Assembly: GCF_902459695.1 (NCBI RefSeq)
Contig: NZ_CABPRZ010000003.1
Location: 186,001 to 250,000, forward strand
Direction: 5' to 3'
Length of the DNA: 64,000 nucleotides
DNA from: Pandoraea terrae
GTDB lineage: Bacteria > Pseudomonadota > Gammaproteobacteria > Burkholderiales > Burkholderiaceae
Positions 1-10,362 of the stretch are shown piece by piece. Each line of letters begins with the position of its first letter. Position 1 is the first letter of the stretch. The position numbers and the translations under genes are program-made. The notes beneath the pieces were generated by a model. The model had not been told where the DNA came from, searched no databases, and worked only from the letters and a program-made list of their open reading frames with translations.

Positions 1-1
1 G

Positions 2-1810
2 GGCGGCATCGTCGGCCGCCTGTTCCGTGAGTTCGCCGTGACGCTGTCGGTGGCGATCCTGGTTTCGCTCGTCGTCTCGCTGACGACGACGCCGATGATG
101 TGCTCGCGACTGCTGAAGGCGCGCAAGCCCGCGGCTTCGGTGCTTGGGCACGATGCGCCGCCCGCGTCGGCGACACCGGTGAAGCCGTCCATCTGGACGC
201 GCATGGGCAAATTTTCGGAGCGCGCGTTCAACGGCTTGTTGCGTCAATACGAGGAGTCGCTGGCGTGGGCATTGCGGCACGGCCCGCTGATGATGCTGAT
301 CCTGCTCGGGACGATCTGCCTGAACGTCTGGCTCTACATGGTGGTTCCGAAGGGCTTCTTTCCGCAGCAGGACACGGGGCGCATGATCGGATTCATCCAG
401 GCCGATCAAGCCATCTCGTTCCAGGCGATGGAAAAGAAGCTCGCCAACTTCATCAGCATCGTGCAGGCCGATCCGGCGGTCGATACGGTCACCGGTTTCA
501 CGGGCGGCTCGCGGCGCAATAGCGGTGCGATGTTCGTCACACTCAAGCCGATCAAGGCACGCAAGGTTTCCGCCGATCAGGTGATCGCCCGGTTGCGCGT
601 CAAGCTCGCGAAGGAGCCGGGGGCGAACCTGTTCCTGCAATCTGTGCAGGATATCCGCGTCGGCGGCCGCGCGAGCAACGCGCAATACCAATACACGCTG
701 CAAGCGGACGATCTCAATGAACTGCGCGAGTGGGAGCCAAAGGTGCGCAATGCGCTGTCGCGCGTGCCGACGATCGTGGACGTGAACACCGACCAGGAAG
801 ACAAGGGCTTGCAGACCTCGCTCGTGATCGACCGCGATCAGGCCTCCCGCCTCGGCATCACGGCAAACATGATCGACAGCGTGCTCAATGACGCGTTCGG
901 GCAGCGGCAGGTCTCCACCATCTACAACCCGCTGAACCAGTACCACGTGGTGATGGAAGTCGCGCCGCAGTGGTGGCAGAGTCCCGAGTCGCTCAAGGAT
1001 ATCTACGTGGTGACGGCCGGCGGGGCGCAGGTGCCGCTGTCGACCTTCTCGAAGTTTGGTCCGACCAATACGGCGTTGGGCGTGTCTCACCAGGGGCAGT
1101 TCGCCGCGAGCACAATCTCGTTCAACCTGCCGCCGGGCGTGTCGCTCGGCGATGCGCAGCGTGCAGTCGACGACGCCGTCGCTCGTCTGGGCATGCCGAC
1201 GTCGGTGCACGGCAGTTTCCAGGGCACGGCTCAGGCGTTCCAGGATTCGCTCAGCAGCCAGCCGGTCCTGATCCTGACCGCACTGTTGACCGTGTATATC
1301 GTGCTGGGCATCCTGTACGAGAGCTACGTCCATCCGCTGACGATCCTCTCGACCCTGCCGTCAGCCGGCGTGGGGGCGCTCCTGGCGTTGCTCGTGTGCG
1401 GCACCGAGTTCTCCATCATCGCCCTGATCGGGGTGATCTTGCTGATCGGGATCGTCAAGAAGAACGCGATCATGATGATCGACTTCGCGCTCGACGCGCA
1501 GCGGCGGCAGAACATGGCGCCGCGCGATGCGATCTTTCAGGCGTGCATCTTGCGGTTCCGGCCGATCATGATGACGACGATGTCCGCCATGCTCGGTGCG
1601 GTGCCGCTCGCGCTGGGCACGGGCGATGGCGCGGAATTGCGCCAGCCGCTGGGCATCTCGATTGTCGGCGGTCTGCTGGTCAGTCAGTTGCTCACGCTGT
1701 ATACGACGCCGGTCGTCTATCTTTATCTCGATCGTTTGCGCGCGCGCATGCAGCGCTTGCGCGTGCGCCGCCGCGCCGCAAGTCCTTCTGTGGAGATCGG
1801 CCATGGCTAA
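2..1810 (+). CDS. RND multidrug efflux permease, C-terminal 602 residues (5' end outside window)
   Basis: This is the inner-membrane proton-driven pump subunit of a tripartite RND efflux system. The frame is open from base 2 and ends at a TAA at 1808-1810, so the 5' part (about 430-450 residues, judging by the usual ~1040) lies outside the window. The visible part starts in the transmembrane helix with [13 protein letters not shown]. It then covers the second periplasmic pore/docking region (about residues 110-410) and a last bundle of hydrophobic helices, including [20 protein letters not shown], a conserved RND helix. The sequence style resembles the MdtC/MuxC branch of the HAE1 family, and the adjoining OprM-type lipoprotein gene fits a MuxABC-OpmB-like operon. 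The stop overlaps the next start (ATGGCTAA), which implies coupled translation. The substrate cannot be read from the sequence. Confidence 0.93.
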   Translation, partial: GGIVGRLFREFAVTLSVAILVSLVVSLTTTPMMCSRLLKARKPAASVLGHDAPPASATPVKPSIWTRMGKFSERAFNGLLRQYEESLAWALRHGPLMMLILLGTICLNVWLYMVVPKGFFPQQDTGRMIGFIQADQAISFQAMEKKLANFISIVQADPAVDTVTGFTGGSRRNSGAMFVTLKPIKARKVSADQVIARLRVKLAKEPGANLFLQSVQDIRVGGRASNAQYQYTLQADDLNELREWEPKVRNALSRVPTIVDVNTDQEDKGLQTSLVIDRDQASRLGITANMIDSVLNDAFGQRQVSTIYNPLNQYHVVMEVAPQWWQSPESLKDIYVVTAGGAQVPLSTFSKFGPTNTALGVSHQGQFAASTISFNLPPGVSLGDAQRAVDDAVARLGMPTSVHGSFQGTAQAFQDSLSSQPVLILTALLTVYIVLGILYESYVHPLTILSTLPSAGVGALLALLVCGTEFSIIALIGVILLIGIVKKNAIMMIDFALDAQRRQNMAPRDAIFQACILRFRPIMMTTMSAMLGAVPLALGTGDGAELRQPLGISIVGGLLVSQLLTLYTTPVVYLYLDRLRARMQRLRVRRRAASPSVEIGHG

Positions 1811-3380
1811 CCCTGCTGCAGTGAGCGAATTGCCGCCGTCCATTCCTTTGATGCGTCTCATGATTCGACCTTTGAACCGCCTTTCGAACCGCTCAACCCT
1901 TCGCGCCGTTGCCGCGGCCGCCGCAGCGCTCTGGCTTGCCGGTTGCGCCGTCGGCCCCGACTACGTGCGTCCGGCGATGGAAACGCCGGCGGCATTCAAG
2001 GAAACGGGTGACTGGAAGCCGGCCGAGCCGCAGGATGCGCATCCGAAGGGGGACTGGTGGGCGATTTATCAGGACCCCACGCTGGGCGAGCTGATGACGC
2101 AGGTCAACATCAACAACCAGAACATCAAGCTTGCGGAAGCCAACTACCGTCAGGCACAGGCCGTCGCGTCGCAGGCACGCGCGGCGTTCTTCCCGACGGT
2201 TGGCGCCAGCGCAGGTGTCACGCGCAGCAATTCGCGCAGCGCGTCGACCGGTGTCAGCGGCGGCGGGGCAGGCATCTCCAATAACTACAGCCTCGCGGCC
2301 AACGCGAGCTGGGAGCTGGACCTGTGGGGAAGTGTGCGCCGTTCCGTCGAGGCGGGCGAGGCCGGCGCGCAGGCAAGCGAGGCGCAACTCGCCAATGCAA
2401 GACTGTCCGCGCAGGCGCTGCTCGCGGAGAATTACTTCGACCTTCGCGTAACGGATGCGCAAAAGGCGTTGCTCGACCGTACCGTTGAAGCCTACGCGCA
2501 GACGCTCAAGCTCACGCAGAACCGGTACGCGGTTGGCGTGGCGCAGCGCTCGGATGTCATTCAGGCGCAGACACAACTGCAATCCGCGCAAGCGGAGGCC
2601 ATCGATATCGAAGTCACGCGCGCGCAACTCGAGCACGCGATCGCGCTGCTCGTGGGGCGCGCGCCTGCGGCGTTCTCATTGCCGCCGGCGCCGTTGCGCG
2701 TGGCATTGCCGACGCCGCCGGTGAGCCTGCCGTCACAGTTGCTGGAACGCCGCCCGGATATCGCGGCGGCCGAACGCCAGGTGGCGTCGGCGAATGCCCG
2801 TATCGGCGTCGCCCGCGCGGCGTTCTTCCCGACCTTGTCGCTATCGGCCTCGGGCGGCTTCCAGAGCAGCAGCTTCGCCAATTGGCTGACGCTTCCGAAC
2901 CGCATCTGGTCGCTCGGTCCGGCGCTGGCGGCAACGTTGTTCGACGGCGGCCTGCGGCGTGCGCAGACGGACGCTGCGGTCGCTGCCTACGACGCGCAGG
3001 TGGCGGCGTACCGCCAGACGGTGCTGAGCGCGTTCCAGGGTGTCGAGGACAATCTGGCGGCGCTCAACTATCTGGGGCGCGAAGCCGCAGTGCAGAACGA
3101 CGCCGTACAATCGGCGCAAGAGGCTGCACAGCTGATTCTCAATCAGTACCGCGCCGGCACGGTCAGCTTCATCAACGTGATCACGGCGCAGACCACGGCC
3201 TTCACCGCGGAACGCACCGCCTTGCAGATCCTTGGCCGGCAGTTCACGGCGAACGTCCTGCTGGTGACGGCGCTCGGCGGCGGCTGGCATGCGGGCGAGG
3301 CGCCGCCGGCCAACAGTGGCGTCCCGACCCCGCCGGCGCCTGCGTCCGGTGCAGGCGCCGCCGGGCGCGACGCCGGGTAG
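1803..3380 (+). CDS. Efflux system outer-membrane lipoprotein, OprM/NodT family
   Basis: This is the outer-membrane channel of the RND system encoded just upstream: a TolC-fold lipoprotein that forms the exit duct. From the ATG at 1803 it has 525 residues. A lipoprotein signal peptide ends in LAGC (Cys48 from this start), followed by AVGPDYVRP, a signature of the NodT/OprM family. Two homologous outer-membrane efflux repeats follow, and the typical [12 protein letters not shown] stretch sits at the start of the second. ATG 1803 is preferred because GGAG lies 7 bases upstream and the start overlaps the permease stop by 8 bases. ATGs at 1851 and 1860 would give a signal peptide of more usual length (Cys29 from 1860) but have no clear ribosome binding site. 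The C-terminus is a Pro/Ala/Gly-rich tail. Confidence 0.93.
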   Translation: MANPAAVSELPPSIPLMRLMIRPLNRLSNRSTLRAVAAAAAALWLAGCAVGPDYVRPAMETPAAFKETGDWKPAEPQDAHPKGDWWAIYQDPTLGELMTQVNINNQNIKLAEANYRQAQAVASQARAAFFPTVGASAGVTRSNSRSASTGVSGGGAGISNNYSLAANASWELDLWGSVRRSVEAGEAGAQASEAQLANARLSAQALLAENYFDLRVTDAQKALLDRTVEAYAQTLKLTQNRYAVGVAQRSDVIQAQTQLQSAQAEAIDIEVTRAQLEHAIALLVGRAPAAFSLPPAPLRVALPTPPVSLPSQLLERRPDIAAAERQVASANARIGVARAAFFPTLSLSASGGFQSSSFANWLTLPNRIWSLGPALAATLFDGGLRRAQTDAAVAAYDAQVAAYRQTVLSAFQGVEDNLAALNYLGREAAVQNDAVQSAQEAAQLILNQYRAGTVSFINVITAQTTAFTAERTALQILGRQFTANVLLVTALGGGWHAGEAPPANSGVPTPPAPASGAGAAGRDAG

Positions 3381-3856
3381 CGCTAATGTCGGTTTCGCGA
3401 CGCACCGGAGCCTGTGCGCGTCAGCCGGCCGCAACTTGCGGAGGCTCCATTCTCACCGTCAAATTGCGTCGTTCCATTTCGGGATAATTCCGATAGTTGG
3501 CATGTCCGGTCACGAGATTTCCGTGACTCGGACAGGTCCATTCTTTGCGCGACGTCGCGTGTCCCCGCGTTGCACATCTTCCTGAAAAGCCATGTCCTGC
3601 AAGGGTTGAGGGCGATGTGCAAGTTCCGATGCGATTTTCGGAATCAGGCCGAAACTATTTTTTAAATATTACGGTATCCAAAATTATTTGCGCCGCGTCC
3701 CATAAAATCGCCCCCGGCGATTTGACAGAATGGTCGGACTTCGCGTCGCCAAGGCGGGCGTGGAGTGTCGTCAGGCGCCGCCATCGGGGCTCCCCGGGGT
3801 AGCGCATTTTTGGCCTGACCGACTTTCTGCCTGATGACGGAGAAGGAGGACATGCT
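3381..3856. other. Intergenic region, 476 bases
   Basis: I see no convincing gene here. The stretch about 3650-3710 is clearly AT-richer than its surroundings and may hold the promoter of the response regulator that follows. A TTGACA lies at 3722-3727 but has no matching -10 box at a normal distance. No rho-independent terminator is evident after the efflux genes. Confidence 0.5.
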
Positions 3857-4498
3857 ATGACAATCAATGTCTTGGTAGCCGACGACCATCCCATCGTGCG
3901 TTACGGGATTCGTCGCTTGCTTGAAGAAAACGAAATCATCAACCTGGTAGGTGAGGCATCCGACTCGACTGAACTGGTCGGCATGCTGGGAGACAAACCG
4001 TGCGATATTCTGGTTACCGACTTTTCGATGCCGGGCGGACAATTCAAGGATGGCCTGTTTCTCATAGGCTATGTCCGCCGGTACTTTCCTCACGTCAAGA
4101 TCATCGTCGTCACGATGCTCGAGAATCTGGCGATACTGCGCGGCATTCTGAAGCTCGGTGTCCACTCGATTCTCTCGAAACTCGACGAGCAGAGCCATAT
4201 TGCGGAAATCGTCTGTGTTGTCGCCGACGGCAGCCGCTACATCCCGGCGGGGCTGGCATGCCGGCTCAACGACGCCAACGCCGAGGAGGCGTGGGGGCCC
4301 GATGTTCCCAAGTTGAGTGGCCGCGAGGTGGAGGTGGTCCGCCTGTTCGTGTCGGGCATGACGATCAGCGAGATTGCGGTGAAGTTGAACCGCAGCGTGA
4401 AGACCGTCAGTTCGCAGAAAACGAACGCGATGCGCAAGCTCGGACTAGAGCGCGATGTCGACTTGTATCACTACGCCACACGTAGCGGTATCGCCTGA
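3857..4498 (+). CDS. RcsB-like LuxR-family response regulator
   Basis: A 213-residue two-component response regulator. The receiver domain (about 1-125) has the acidic pair D9-D10, the phospho-acceptor D55 in TDFSMPG, T86 and K108. A LuxR/NarL-type helix-turn-helix covers about 148-205 (LSGREVEVVRLFVSGMTISE, then LNRSVKTVSSQK). The wording around the phosphorylation site and the KTVSSQK recognition helix are closest, from memory, to enterobacterial RcsB; other NarL proteins differ here. The start is supported by a strong ribosome binding site (AAGGAGGA, 6 bases upstream). No histidine kinase or phosphotransfer protein lies beside it, so its signal source is unknown. It may control the flanking efflux or FUSC genes, which is only a positional guess. 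Confidence 0.88.
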   Translation: MTINVLVADDHPIVRYGIRRLLEENEIINLVGEASDSTELVGMLGDKPCDILVTDFSMPGGQFKDGLFLIGYVRRYFPHVKIIVVTMLENLAILRGILKLGVHSILSKLDEQSHIAEIVCVVADGSRYIPAGLACRLNDANAEEAWGPDVPKLSGREVEVVRLFVSGMTISEIAVKLNRSVKTVSSQKTNAMRKLGLERDVDLYHYATRSGIA

Positions 4499-4549
4499 GT
4501 GCCGGGCGCGGCGGCGGCCCCGATTCGGCACGCCCCGCGCCCGGCGGGA

Positions 4550-6772
4550 TCAGGCAGGCAAACGGATGCCGCGCATGTCGCGCAGGATCAGTTCTCCCGA
4601 GCGCAGCATTTGCTTCAGTTGATGCACGATCAGCTTGAGTTCCTGAACGGCTTCGGGCGCCGGGTCCGCCAGTTGCTCCTTCGCGACCACCAGGGCGTCC
4701 AGGCGGCGGGTGTAGTCGCGCATGGTTTCGGCCACGGATTGCGAGTCGGTTTGCACGGAAGCCGCGGGGGCGGCCGCCGCCTGACTGAGCAGGTCGCTGA
4801 TGGCCCCGACGACATGGCCCAGTTCGCCGGTCTTGTCGGCATCAACCTGACGCGCCAGGATCTCCGAAATGCCTGTGATGTGCGAGGCGAGTACGTGGTT
4901 CTGGACGAGCAGGTCGTTCAGTTCCGGCACCGATACCTGCTTCGACTTCGGCTCGAGCATCATGCGCTTGAAGGCGGCGCCGAAGTTGCCGAACGCGATA
5001 TGCATGTCCTTGCGTGCGAGCCGGTATGCGAGATCGTCGCGGCGGCCGTTGCGGCCCACGCACGATTCGAGATAGGTGCGGGTCGACTGCACTGCGTCCC
5101 GGATGAGCGGCCCCATCAGGCGGTATTCCCAATAGGGGAACAGGTAGCTGCACACCAGCGCCACGCCCGAGCCGATGGCCGTGTCGATCGCCCGCTCGCC
5201 GATCACCGCCAGGGACCCCGGAAGCAGGAAATGGAACAGGAGCAGCACGTATGACGACATGAACACCACCGACAGCCCGTAATTGAACAGCGACAGGCTG
5301 TTGCCCATGATCATGCAGAAGAACATCAGCGCGAGCAGTACCCAGGCCTTGTGCACAAATGCGAGCAGCGCCAGCACGCCGATGCAGCCGACGAGCGTAC
5401 CCGTCAGCCGCTGGAAATTCTTCTGTTTTGTCAGGCTGAAACCGGGCTTCAGGATCACGATGATGGTGAGCAGCACCCAGTAGCTGTGTGCCTGACTCTC
5501 CAGAAGCGGCCAGTTCTGGCAAATCAGCAGGCCGAGCGTGATGGCGATCGTCACGCGCAAGGCGTGGCGAAAACTCGGCGACGAAAACGTCAGGTTCTTC
5601 GAGAAAAGCTTCGGCGAGAAACTCTGTCGCGAGACGAAACGGCCCAGCGCCTGATCCATGCGCATTTCGGTGGCGGGCGTGCCGGCGTCCAGCCGGGTGT
5701 TGCGGTGCATTTTCTCGACCACGCGCGTGGCGCTCCACACGCGCCGGAACGTCGCCGCAAGCGCCTGGTAAGCCTCGGGCGAGCGTTGCGGCACCTGTTG
5801 CTTGCGCATCAGTTCGATTTCGTACTCGATCGCACGGAATTCCGCGCGCCAGCTGCGGCGTGGCTTCGACGGCTCATTCACCGCGATCGCGTAGCCGATG
5901 GCGTCGACCTCCCTGCCAATCTTGCGGATCATGTCGCGGAAGAAGATGAGCACGTCGCCACTGGCGAATTCGCGACGCAACATCGGGTAGTCGGTATGCA
6001 CGGCCACCACGACCTCGTGCAGGTCGACAATATTGATGAACAGGTTGAACAGCATCACACGGCGCGGATCGAGTGTGCCGCTGCGCAGGCGGGGCAAGTT
6101 GCGCAGGATGATTTCGCGAGCGGCCTGCTGTTTTTCGACGACGGTGACCTGGGCGGCGATCAGGCGCCGATAGCATTCGTCCAGATCGGCCTCGACGTCG
6201 TAGAACGCGGCCTTGGCCTCCAGGTACTGGGCTGTGACGAAGAAGCATTCGGCGAGTGTCTGCTGTTCGATGCGGAACCACCAGAGCCGGCAGATCGCAA
6301 GGCTGAAGTACGTATACCAGAGACCTCCCGCCAATACCGCGCCTGCGTCGAGCACGGCCTGATGGCGTGTCACGTCGGCCTCCACGTTGAGCACCATCAT
6401 CATCAGGCAGGCAAAACTGACGAGCGATGCACGGTAGCCGTAGACGACCAGCATCGAGAGCAAGAACGACAACGCCAGCGTCGTGATCCAGAGTTGCCAG
6501 GGCGCGGCGGCCGTCGCCACCCCGGTGATCAGCACCGTGGCCGCGCCGAGCAGCGTGCAACTGAGCAATTCGGTATGTTTATGACGCAGCGGACCGTTGA
6601 TGTCGATGACGCTCGCGCACAGGGCACCGGACGCGACCTCGATGCCGAGCAGATGCATGTCAAGGCCCCAGTACAGGACGAGCGCCGGCAGTATCACGCC
6701 CACCGCCTGACGCGTGCCGCTGAAAAGGTAGTGACTGTAGAGAAACTTCTTGATGTCGGTCTGATAGTCCAT
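4550..6772 (-). CDS. FUSC/YccS-family inner-membrane protein
   Basis: A 740-residue integral membrane protein with the arrangement of the YccS/YhfK branch of the FUSC (fusaric acid resistance-like) family. An N-terminal block of hydrophobic helices (about 20-160) is followed by a long soluble middle region (about 170-390), a second block of helices (about 400-530, including GLLICQNWPLLESQAHSYWV) and a helical cytoplasmic tail. Full-length YccS proteins are about 700-720 residues, so this copy is complete. Members are presumed exporters of aromatic acids or other small molecules, but the substrate of most is unproven. It stands alone, convergent with the response regulator gene and divergent from recC. 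Confidence 0.82.
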   Translation of the reverse strand: MDYQTDIKKFLYSHYLFSGTRQAVGVILPALVLYWGLDMHLLGIEVASGALCASVIDINGPLRHKHTELLSCTLLGAATVLITGVATAAAPWQLWITTLALSFLLSMLVVYGYRASLVSFACLMMMVLNVEADVTRHQAVLDAGAVLAGGLWYTYFSLAICRLWWFRIEQQTLAECFFVTAQYLEAKAAFYDVEADLDECYRRLIAAQVTVVEKQQAAREIILRNLPRLRSGTLDPRRVMLFNLFINIVDLHEVVVAVHTDYPMLRREFASGDVLIFFRDMIRKIGREVDAIGYAIAVNEPSKPRRSWRAEFRAIEYEIELMRKQQVPQRSPEAYQALAATFRRVWSATRVVEKMHRNTRLDAGTPATEMRMDQALGRFVSRQSFSPKLFSKNLTFSSPSFRHALRVTIAITLGLLICQNWPLLESQAHSYWVLLTIIVILKPGFSLTKQKNFQRLTGTLVGCIGVLALLAFVHKAWVLLALMFFCMIMGNSLSLFNYGLSVVFMSSYVLLLFHFLLPGSLAVIGERAIDTAIGSGVALVCSYLFPYWEYRLMGPLIRDAVQSTRTYLESCVGRNGRRDDLAYRLARKDMHIAFGNFGAAFKRMMLEPKSKQVSVPELNDLLVQNHVLASHITGISEILARQVDADKTGELGHVVGAISDLLSQAAAAPAASVQTDSQSVAETMRDYTRRLDALVVAKEQLADPAPEAVQELKLIVHQLKQMLRSGELILRDMRGIRLPA

Positions 6773-6942
6773 GCGTCGGGAATGGGCGGGTCGGCCGTGT
6801 GAGTCTAGCGCATCGCATCGCCGGCGCGAAGACTTTCGGATGTCTCCGAGTGCGGCGCATGGCCCGCATTTGTTATGCTTGCGGGCAATGACCTTGCGAG
6901 GGCGGCGTTTGTCGTCCTTGCCATCGGGAACCGTCCAGCCGC

Positions 6943-9900
6943 ATGCTCCATCTCTTCTTCTCGAACCGCTTTACCACGCTTGAAGCCGCGATGTTGCGCG
7001 ATCTCGCCAACATGCCGGGCGATCCGCTGCAGGCGGAGACGATTGTGGTGCCGAGCGTTGCCGTCCGGCGGCGGCTCGAACTCGATTACGCGTCGGTGTT
7101 CGGGGTCTGCGCCAACGTGCGCCTCGCCTATCTGGCGCAATGGCTGTGGGACATGGTCGGCAAGTTGCTGACCGTGCCGGACAGCTCGCCGTTCGCGCCT
7201 GACCGGCTCGTTTGGCCGCTGTACCAGTGCCTTGCCCAGCCATGGGTGGCGAATTCCCCCCGGCTGGCCGGCTATCTCGGCGAGGCCGACGACGTCATGC
7301 GCTTCGAGCTGGCCGATCGTCTGGCCCACGTCTACGATCAATACCTGACCTACCGGCCCGATTGGCTCGAACGCTGGCAGTCTGGGAATACCATCGCATC
7401 GGGCGGTGCGGAAGCCTGGTCCGACAATCAGCGCGACGACGAACGCTGGCAGGCCGAACTGTGGCGGCGGGTGCTGGCGCATCTGGACATCCGCGAGCGT
7501 CACCCGACCTTGCGCGCGATTGACGCCATCGATCAGCTGACGCCCGAAACCTTGCCGCCGGGGTGGCCGTCCCGCGTCGCGATATTTGCGCTGTCCTCCA
7601 TGCCGCCGCTCTCGATGACCCTGGTCAAGGCGATGTCCCGCCTGATCGACATTCATCTTTACGTCCTCAATCCCTGCGAGAGCTATTGGTTCGACATCGT
7701 GCCGCCAGCGCGGCTGTCGTATTTGAAAACGCGTGACGGCGCGGCGCACCAGGAGGTCGGGCATCCGTTGCTGGCTGAATGGGGGCGGCAGACCCAGTCG
7801 CATATCGACCTGCTGTACGCCGACCTGGCGCAGCACGCGGTGGAAGATCGCGCGTTGTTCCAGCCGAATCCCTCGCCCACACTGCTGGCGGCCCTGCAAA
7901 ACGGCATCCTTGCGCTCGACGATGGCAGTCAGGGCAGCCCTGACGACGCCGCACCGGACGGCACGATCGAAGTGCATGTGTGCCACAGCCTCGCGCGGCA
8001 GATCGAGGTATTGCACGACCGATTGCTCGCCTGCTTCGACGCCATGCCGGACCTGAAGCCGGACGACGTCCTCATCACGGTACCCGATCTGGGGCACGCT
8101 GCGCCGTTGATCGACGCGGTATTCGGCACGGCCACGCCGCGCATTCCCTATTTGATCACCGGGCTGCCGCCGACGCGCACCAATCCGGTGGCGCGCGCCT
8201 TCACGTCGATACTTGCGCTGCCGCAACGGCGTGTGGCGGCATCGGATCTGGTCGAGCTGGCGCGCACGGAAGCGGTGGCGTCGCGCTACCGTCTCGGCGG
8301 CAATGCGCTCGATTCGATCCAGAACTGGCTACATGCCTCGGGCGCCCGGCGCGGGTGGCGTGGCGACGCGCTGCAGCGGCTCGAAGCCGGCGGCGCGCCG
8401 CCGCAGCGCTCTGACGCTGCGGCGGGCGATATCGGTGCCGGCACGGCGTCGCCCGCCGAAAGGCATACGTTGGGCGACGCCATGATGCGGCTGTTTCTCG
8501 GCTACGCGCTGCCCGATCGCGCGTTGCCTGTCGACGATTGGCTGCCCGTCGGCGGCATCGAAGGCGCGCGCGCGGCATTGCTGGGCGATCTTGCGCGGCT
8601 TGTCGACGATCTTGATACGGCAACCGTCACGTTGCAGTCCGAACGCACGGCCTTGGCCTGGCGCGATCTGCTGCTGGGCCTGCTCGAACAATTCTTCTCC
8701 GACGAGGTGATGCACGCCGACGACGTCGCGGAAGTCCGCATGGCGATCGAGCAGATCGGCAACGCCATCCACGACGGCGCGCCCGACGTCGCGGTGCCGG
8801 TCGCGGTGATTGCCCGCGTGCTGGCCGAGGCGCTCGACGACCCGACGCGAGGCGGCGTGCCTTCCGGGCGCGTCACGTTCGCCGCGATCCCGAGCTTGCG
8901 CATTCTGCCGTACCGGGTCGTCTGCATGCTCGGCATGGACGATGGCGTGCTTCCCGGGCGGGTGCATGCCGATGAATTCGATCTGATGCGCGCGTTGCCG
9001 CAGCGCGGCGACCGGCAGCGGCGCGACGACGAACGCAATCTGTTCCTCGATTTGCTGCTGGCGGCGCAGGACCGGGTCTGGATAGGCTACACCGGCCGCA
9101 GCGTACGCGACAATTCGGCGCTGCCGCCATCGACCGCCGTCGATGAATTGCTCGATTTCCTGGCGGCGCTGCTGGCGCCGGCGGCGCTCGGGTTCGAGGC
9201 GGACGATCGCGCCAAGGCACGTGCCCGCCTGATTGTGGAGCATCCGTTGCAGCCGTTTTCCCCGAGCTATTTCGACGGATCGCGCGAAGCGCTTTTCAGT
9301 TACGACGTTGCGAACGGCGAAGCCGCGCGCGTGCTTGTCGAGGCCGCGAGCACACCGGCGTCGCTGGCCGCAGCGCCGCGCTTCGTGACGGCGGCATTGC
9401 CGTCGGCGGCGCAAACGCCAATCGCACTGGATGATCTGATGCGTTTCTGGCGGCATCCCGGCCGCGCATGGGCGAGAGACCGTCTGGGGCTCGCACTGTT
9501 CGAAGCCGCTGCAGATGTCGACGACGACGAACCGTTTCTGCTGGACTGGTCGGGGCGGGACGCGCTCGCGGCACGCCTGCTGCCGCGCATGCTGACTGGC
9601 GATATCGCCGATCGGGCGTCCGCTGCCGCGATCGATCGCATCGCGCGGGTCAGCCATGAGTTGCCTGCGGGCGCGACGGGCGCCGTCTGGCGCCAACGCG
9701 AGCTTGCGGGCTTGCGGGCACTCGCCGCGCAGGTCCGGGAGGCCGAGACGCAAGGGGTTGACGAAGCGGTGCTGTCGATCGAGCTGACGCCCCGTTTGCC
9801 GACAGACTGGACAATCGACATGCCGGCTGCGTGGCACGGCGACGCCACGCTTGCCACACCGTGCCTGCTGCAGGGACGCCTCGCGCCGTTGACACCGCAC

Positions 9901-10362
9901 GGTCTCGTGATGTTCCGGTACGGCGGCATGCGTCCGAGCGATCTGCTGACGGCGTGGCTGTCGCATCTGGCGTTGTGCGCGCACCTCCAGGCTGCGGATT
10001 CGCCAGACGTGGCCGTTGCACCGCGCACGCACTGGTTTGGCGACGACGACGCCTTCGCACTGAAACCCGTGACCGACGCCGCGACCGTGCTCGGTCACTA
10101 CGTGGCGCTCTATCGGCTCGGCCAGGCGCGCCCGTTGCCGTTCTTTGCGCGCACCAGCTGGAAATTCGCGAGTCACGGCCGCCGTGGCGATGCGGAGTCC
10201 GAATGGAGCGGCTCGCGTTTTGCGCGCGGCGATTGCGAGGATCCGTATGCGAAGCTGGTCTGGCGCGGTGTACCCGATCCGCTCGATGCGCCGTTCGAAG
10301 CCCTGGCGCGCGCCATATACCAGCCGCTCATCGCCCACCTTGAATTGCCGGAGGGCACATGA
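6943..10362 (+). CDS. recC: Exodeoxyribonuclease V gamma chain RecC
   Basis: The 1139-residue RecC subunit of the RecBCD helicase-nuclease, which repairs double-strand breaks; RecC scans for the Chi sequence and splits the strands. The N-terminus (LHLFFSNRFTTLEAAML) and the block VVPSVAVRRRLELDYA are family signatures. A later stretch CMLGMDDGVLPGRVHADEFD matches the second, degenerate helicase-like domain of RecC. The length is near the ~1120 usual for the family. No good ribosome binding site precedes the ATG at 6943, but no better in-frame start is seen. The stop overlaps the recB start (ATGA), so the operon order is recC-recB-recD, as in other Burkholderiales. Confidence 0.95.
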   Translation: MLHLFFSNRFTTLEAAMLRDLANMPGDPLQAETIVVPSVAVRRRLELDYASVFGVCANVRLAYLAQWLWDMVGKLLTVPDSSPFAPDRLVWPLYQCLAQPWVANSPRLAGYLGEADDVMRFELADRLAHVYDQYLTYRPDWLERWQSGNTIASGGAEAWSDNQRDDERWQAELWRRVLAHLDIRERHPTLRAIDAIDQLTPETLPPGWPSRVAIFALSSMPPLSMTLVKAMSRLIDIHLYVLNPCESYWFDIVPPARLSYLKTRDGAAHQEVGHPLLAEWGRQTQSHIDLLYADLAQHAVEDRALFQPNPSPTLLAALQNGILALDDGSQGSPDDAAPDGTIEVHVCHSLARQIEVLHDRLLACFDAMPDLKPDDVLITVPDLGHAAPLIDAVFGTATPRIPYLITGLPPTRTNPVARAFTSILALPQRRVAASDLVELARTEAVASRYRLGGNALDSIQNWLHASGARRGWRGDALQRLEAGGAPPQRSDAAAGDIGAGTASPAERHTLGDAMMRLFLGYALPDRALPVDDWLPVGGIEGARAALLGDLARLVDDLDTATVTLQSERTALAWRDLLLGLLEQFFSDEVMHADDVAEVRMAIEQIGNAIHDGAPDVAVPVAVIARVLAEALDDPTRGGVPSGRVTFAAIPSLRILPYRVVCMLGMDDGVLPGRVHADEFDLMRALPQRGDRQRRDDERNLFLDLLLAAQDRVWIGYTGRSVRDNSALPPSTAVDELLDFLAALLAPAALGFEADDRAKARARLIVEHPLQPFSPSYFDGSREALFSYDVANGEAARVLVEAASTPASLAAAPRFVTAALPSAAQTPIALDDLMRFWRHPGRAWARDRLGLALFEAAADVDDDEPFLLDWSGRDALAARLLPRMLTGDIADRASAAAIDRIARVSHELPAGATGAVWRQRELAGLRALAAQVREAETQGVDEAVLSIELTPRLPTDWTIDMPAAWHGDATLATPCLLQGRLAPLTPHGLVMFRYGGMRPSDLLTAWLSHLALCAHLQAADSPDVAVAPRTHWFGDDDAFALKPVTDAATVLGHYVALYRLGQARPLPFFARTSWKFASHGRRGDAESEWSGSRFARGDCEDPYAKLVWRGVPDPLDAPFEALARAIYQPLIAHLELPEGT

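Noticed and set aside
3722-3727. TTGACA before the response regulator gene
   Set aside because: It has no -10-like box at 15-19 bases; not called as a promoter.
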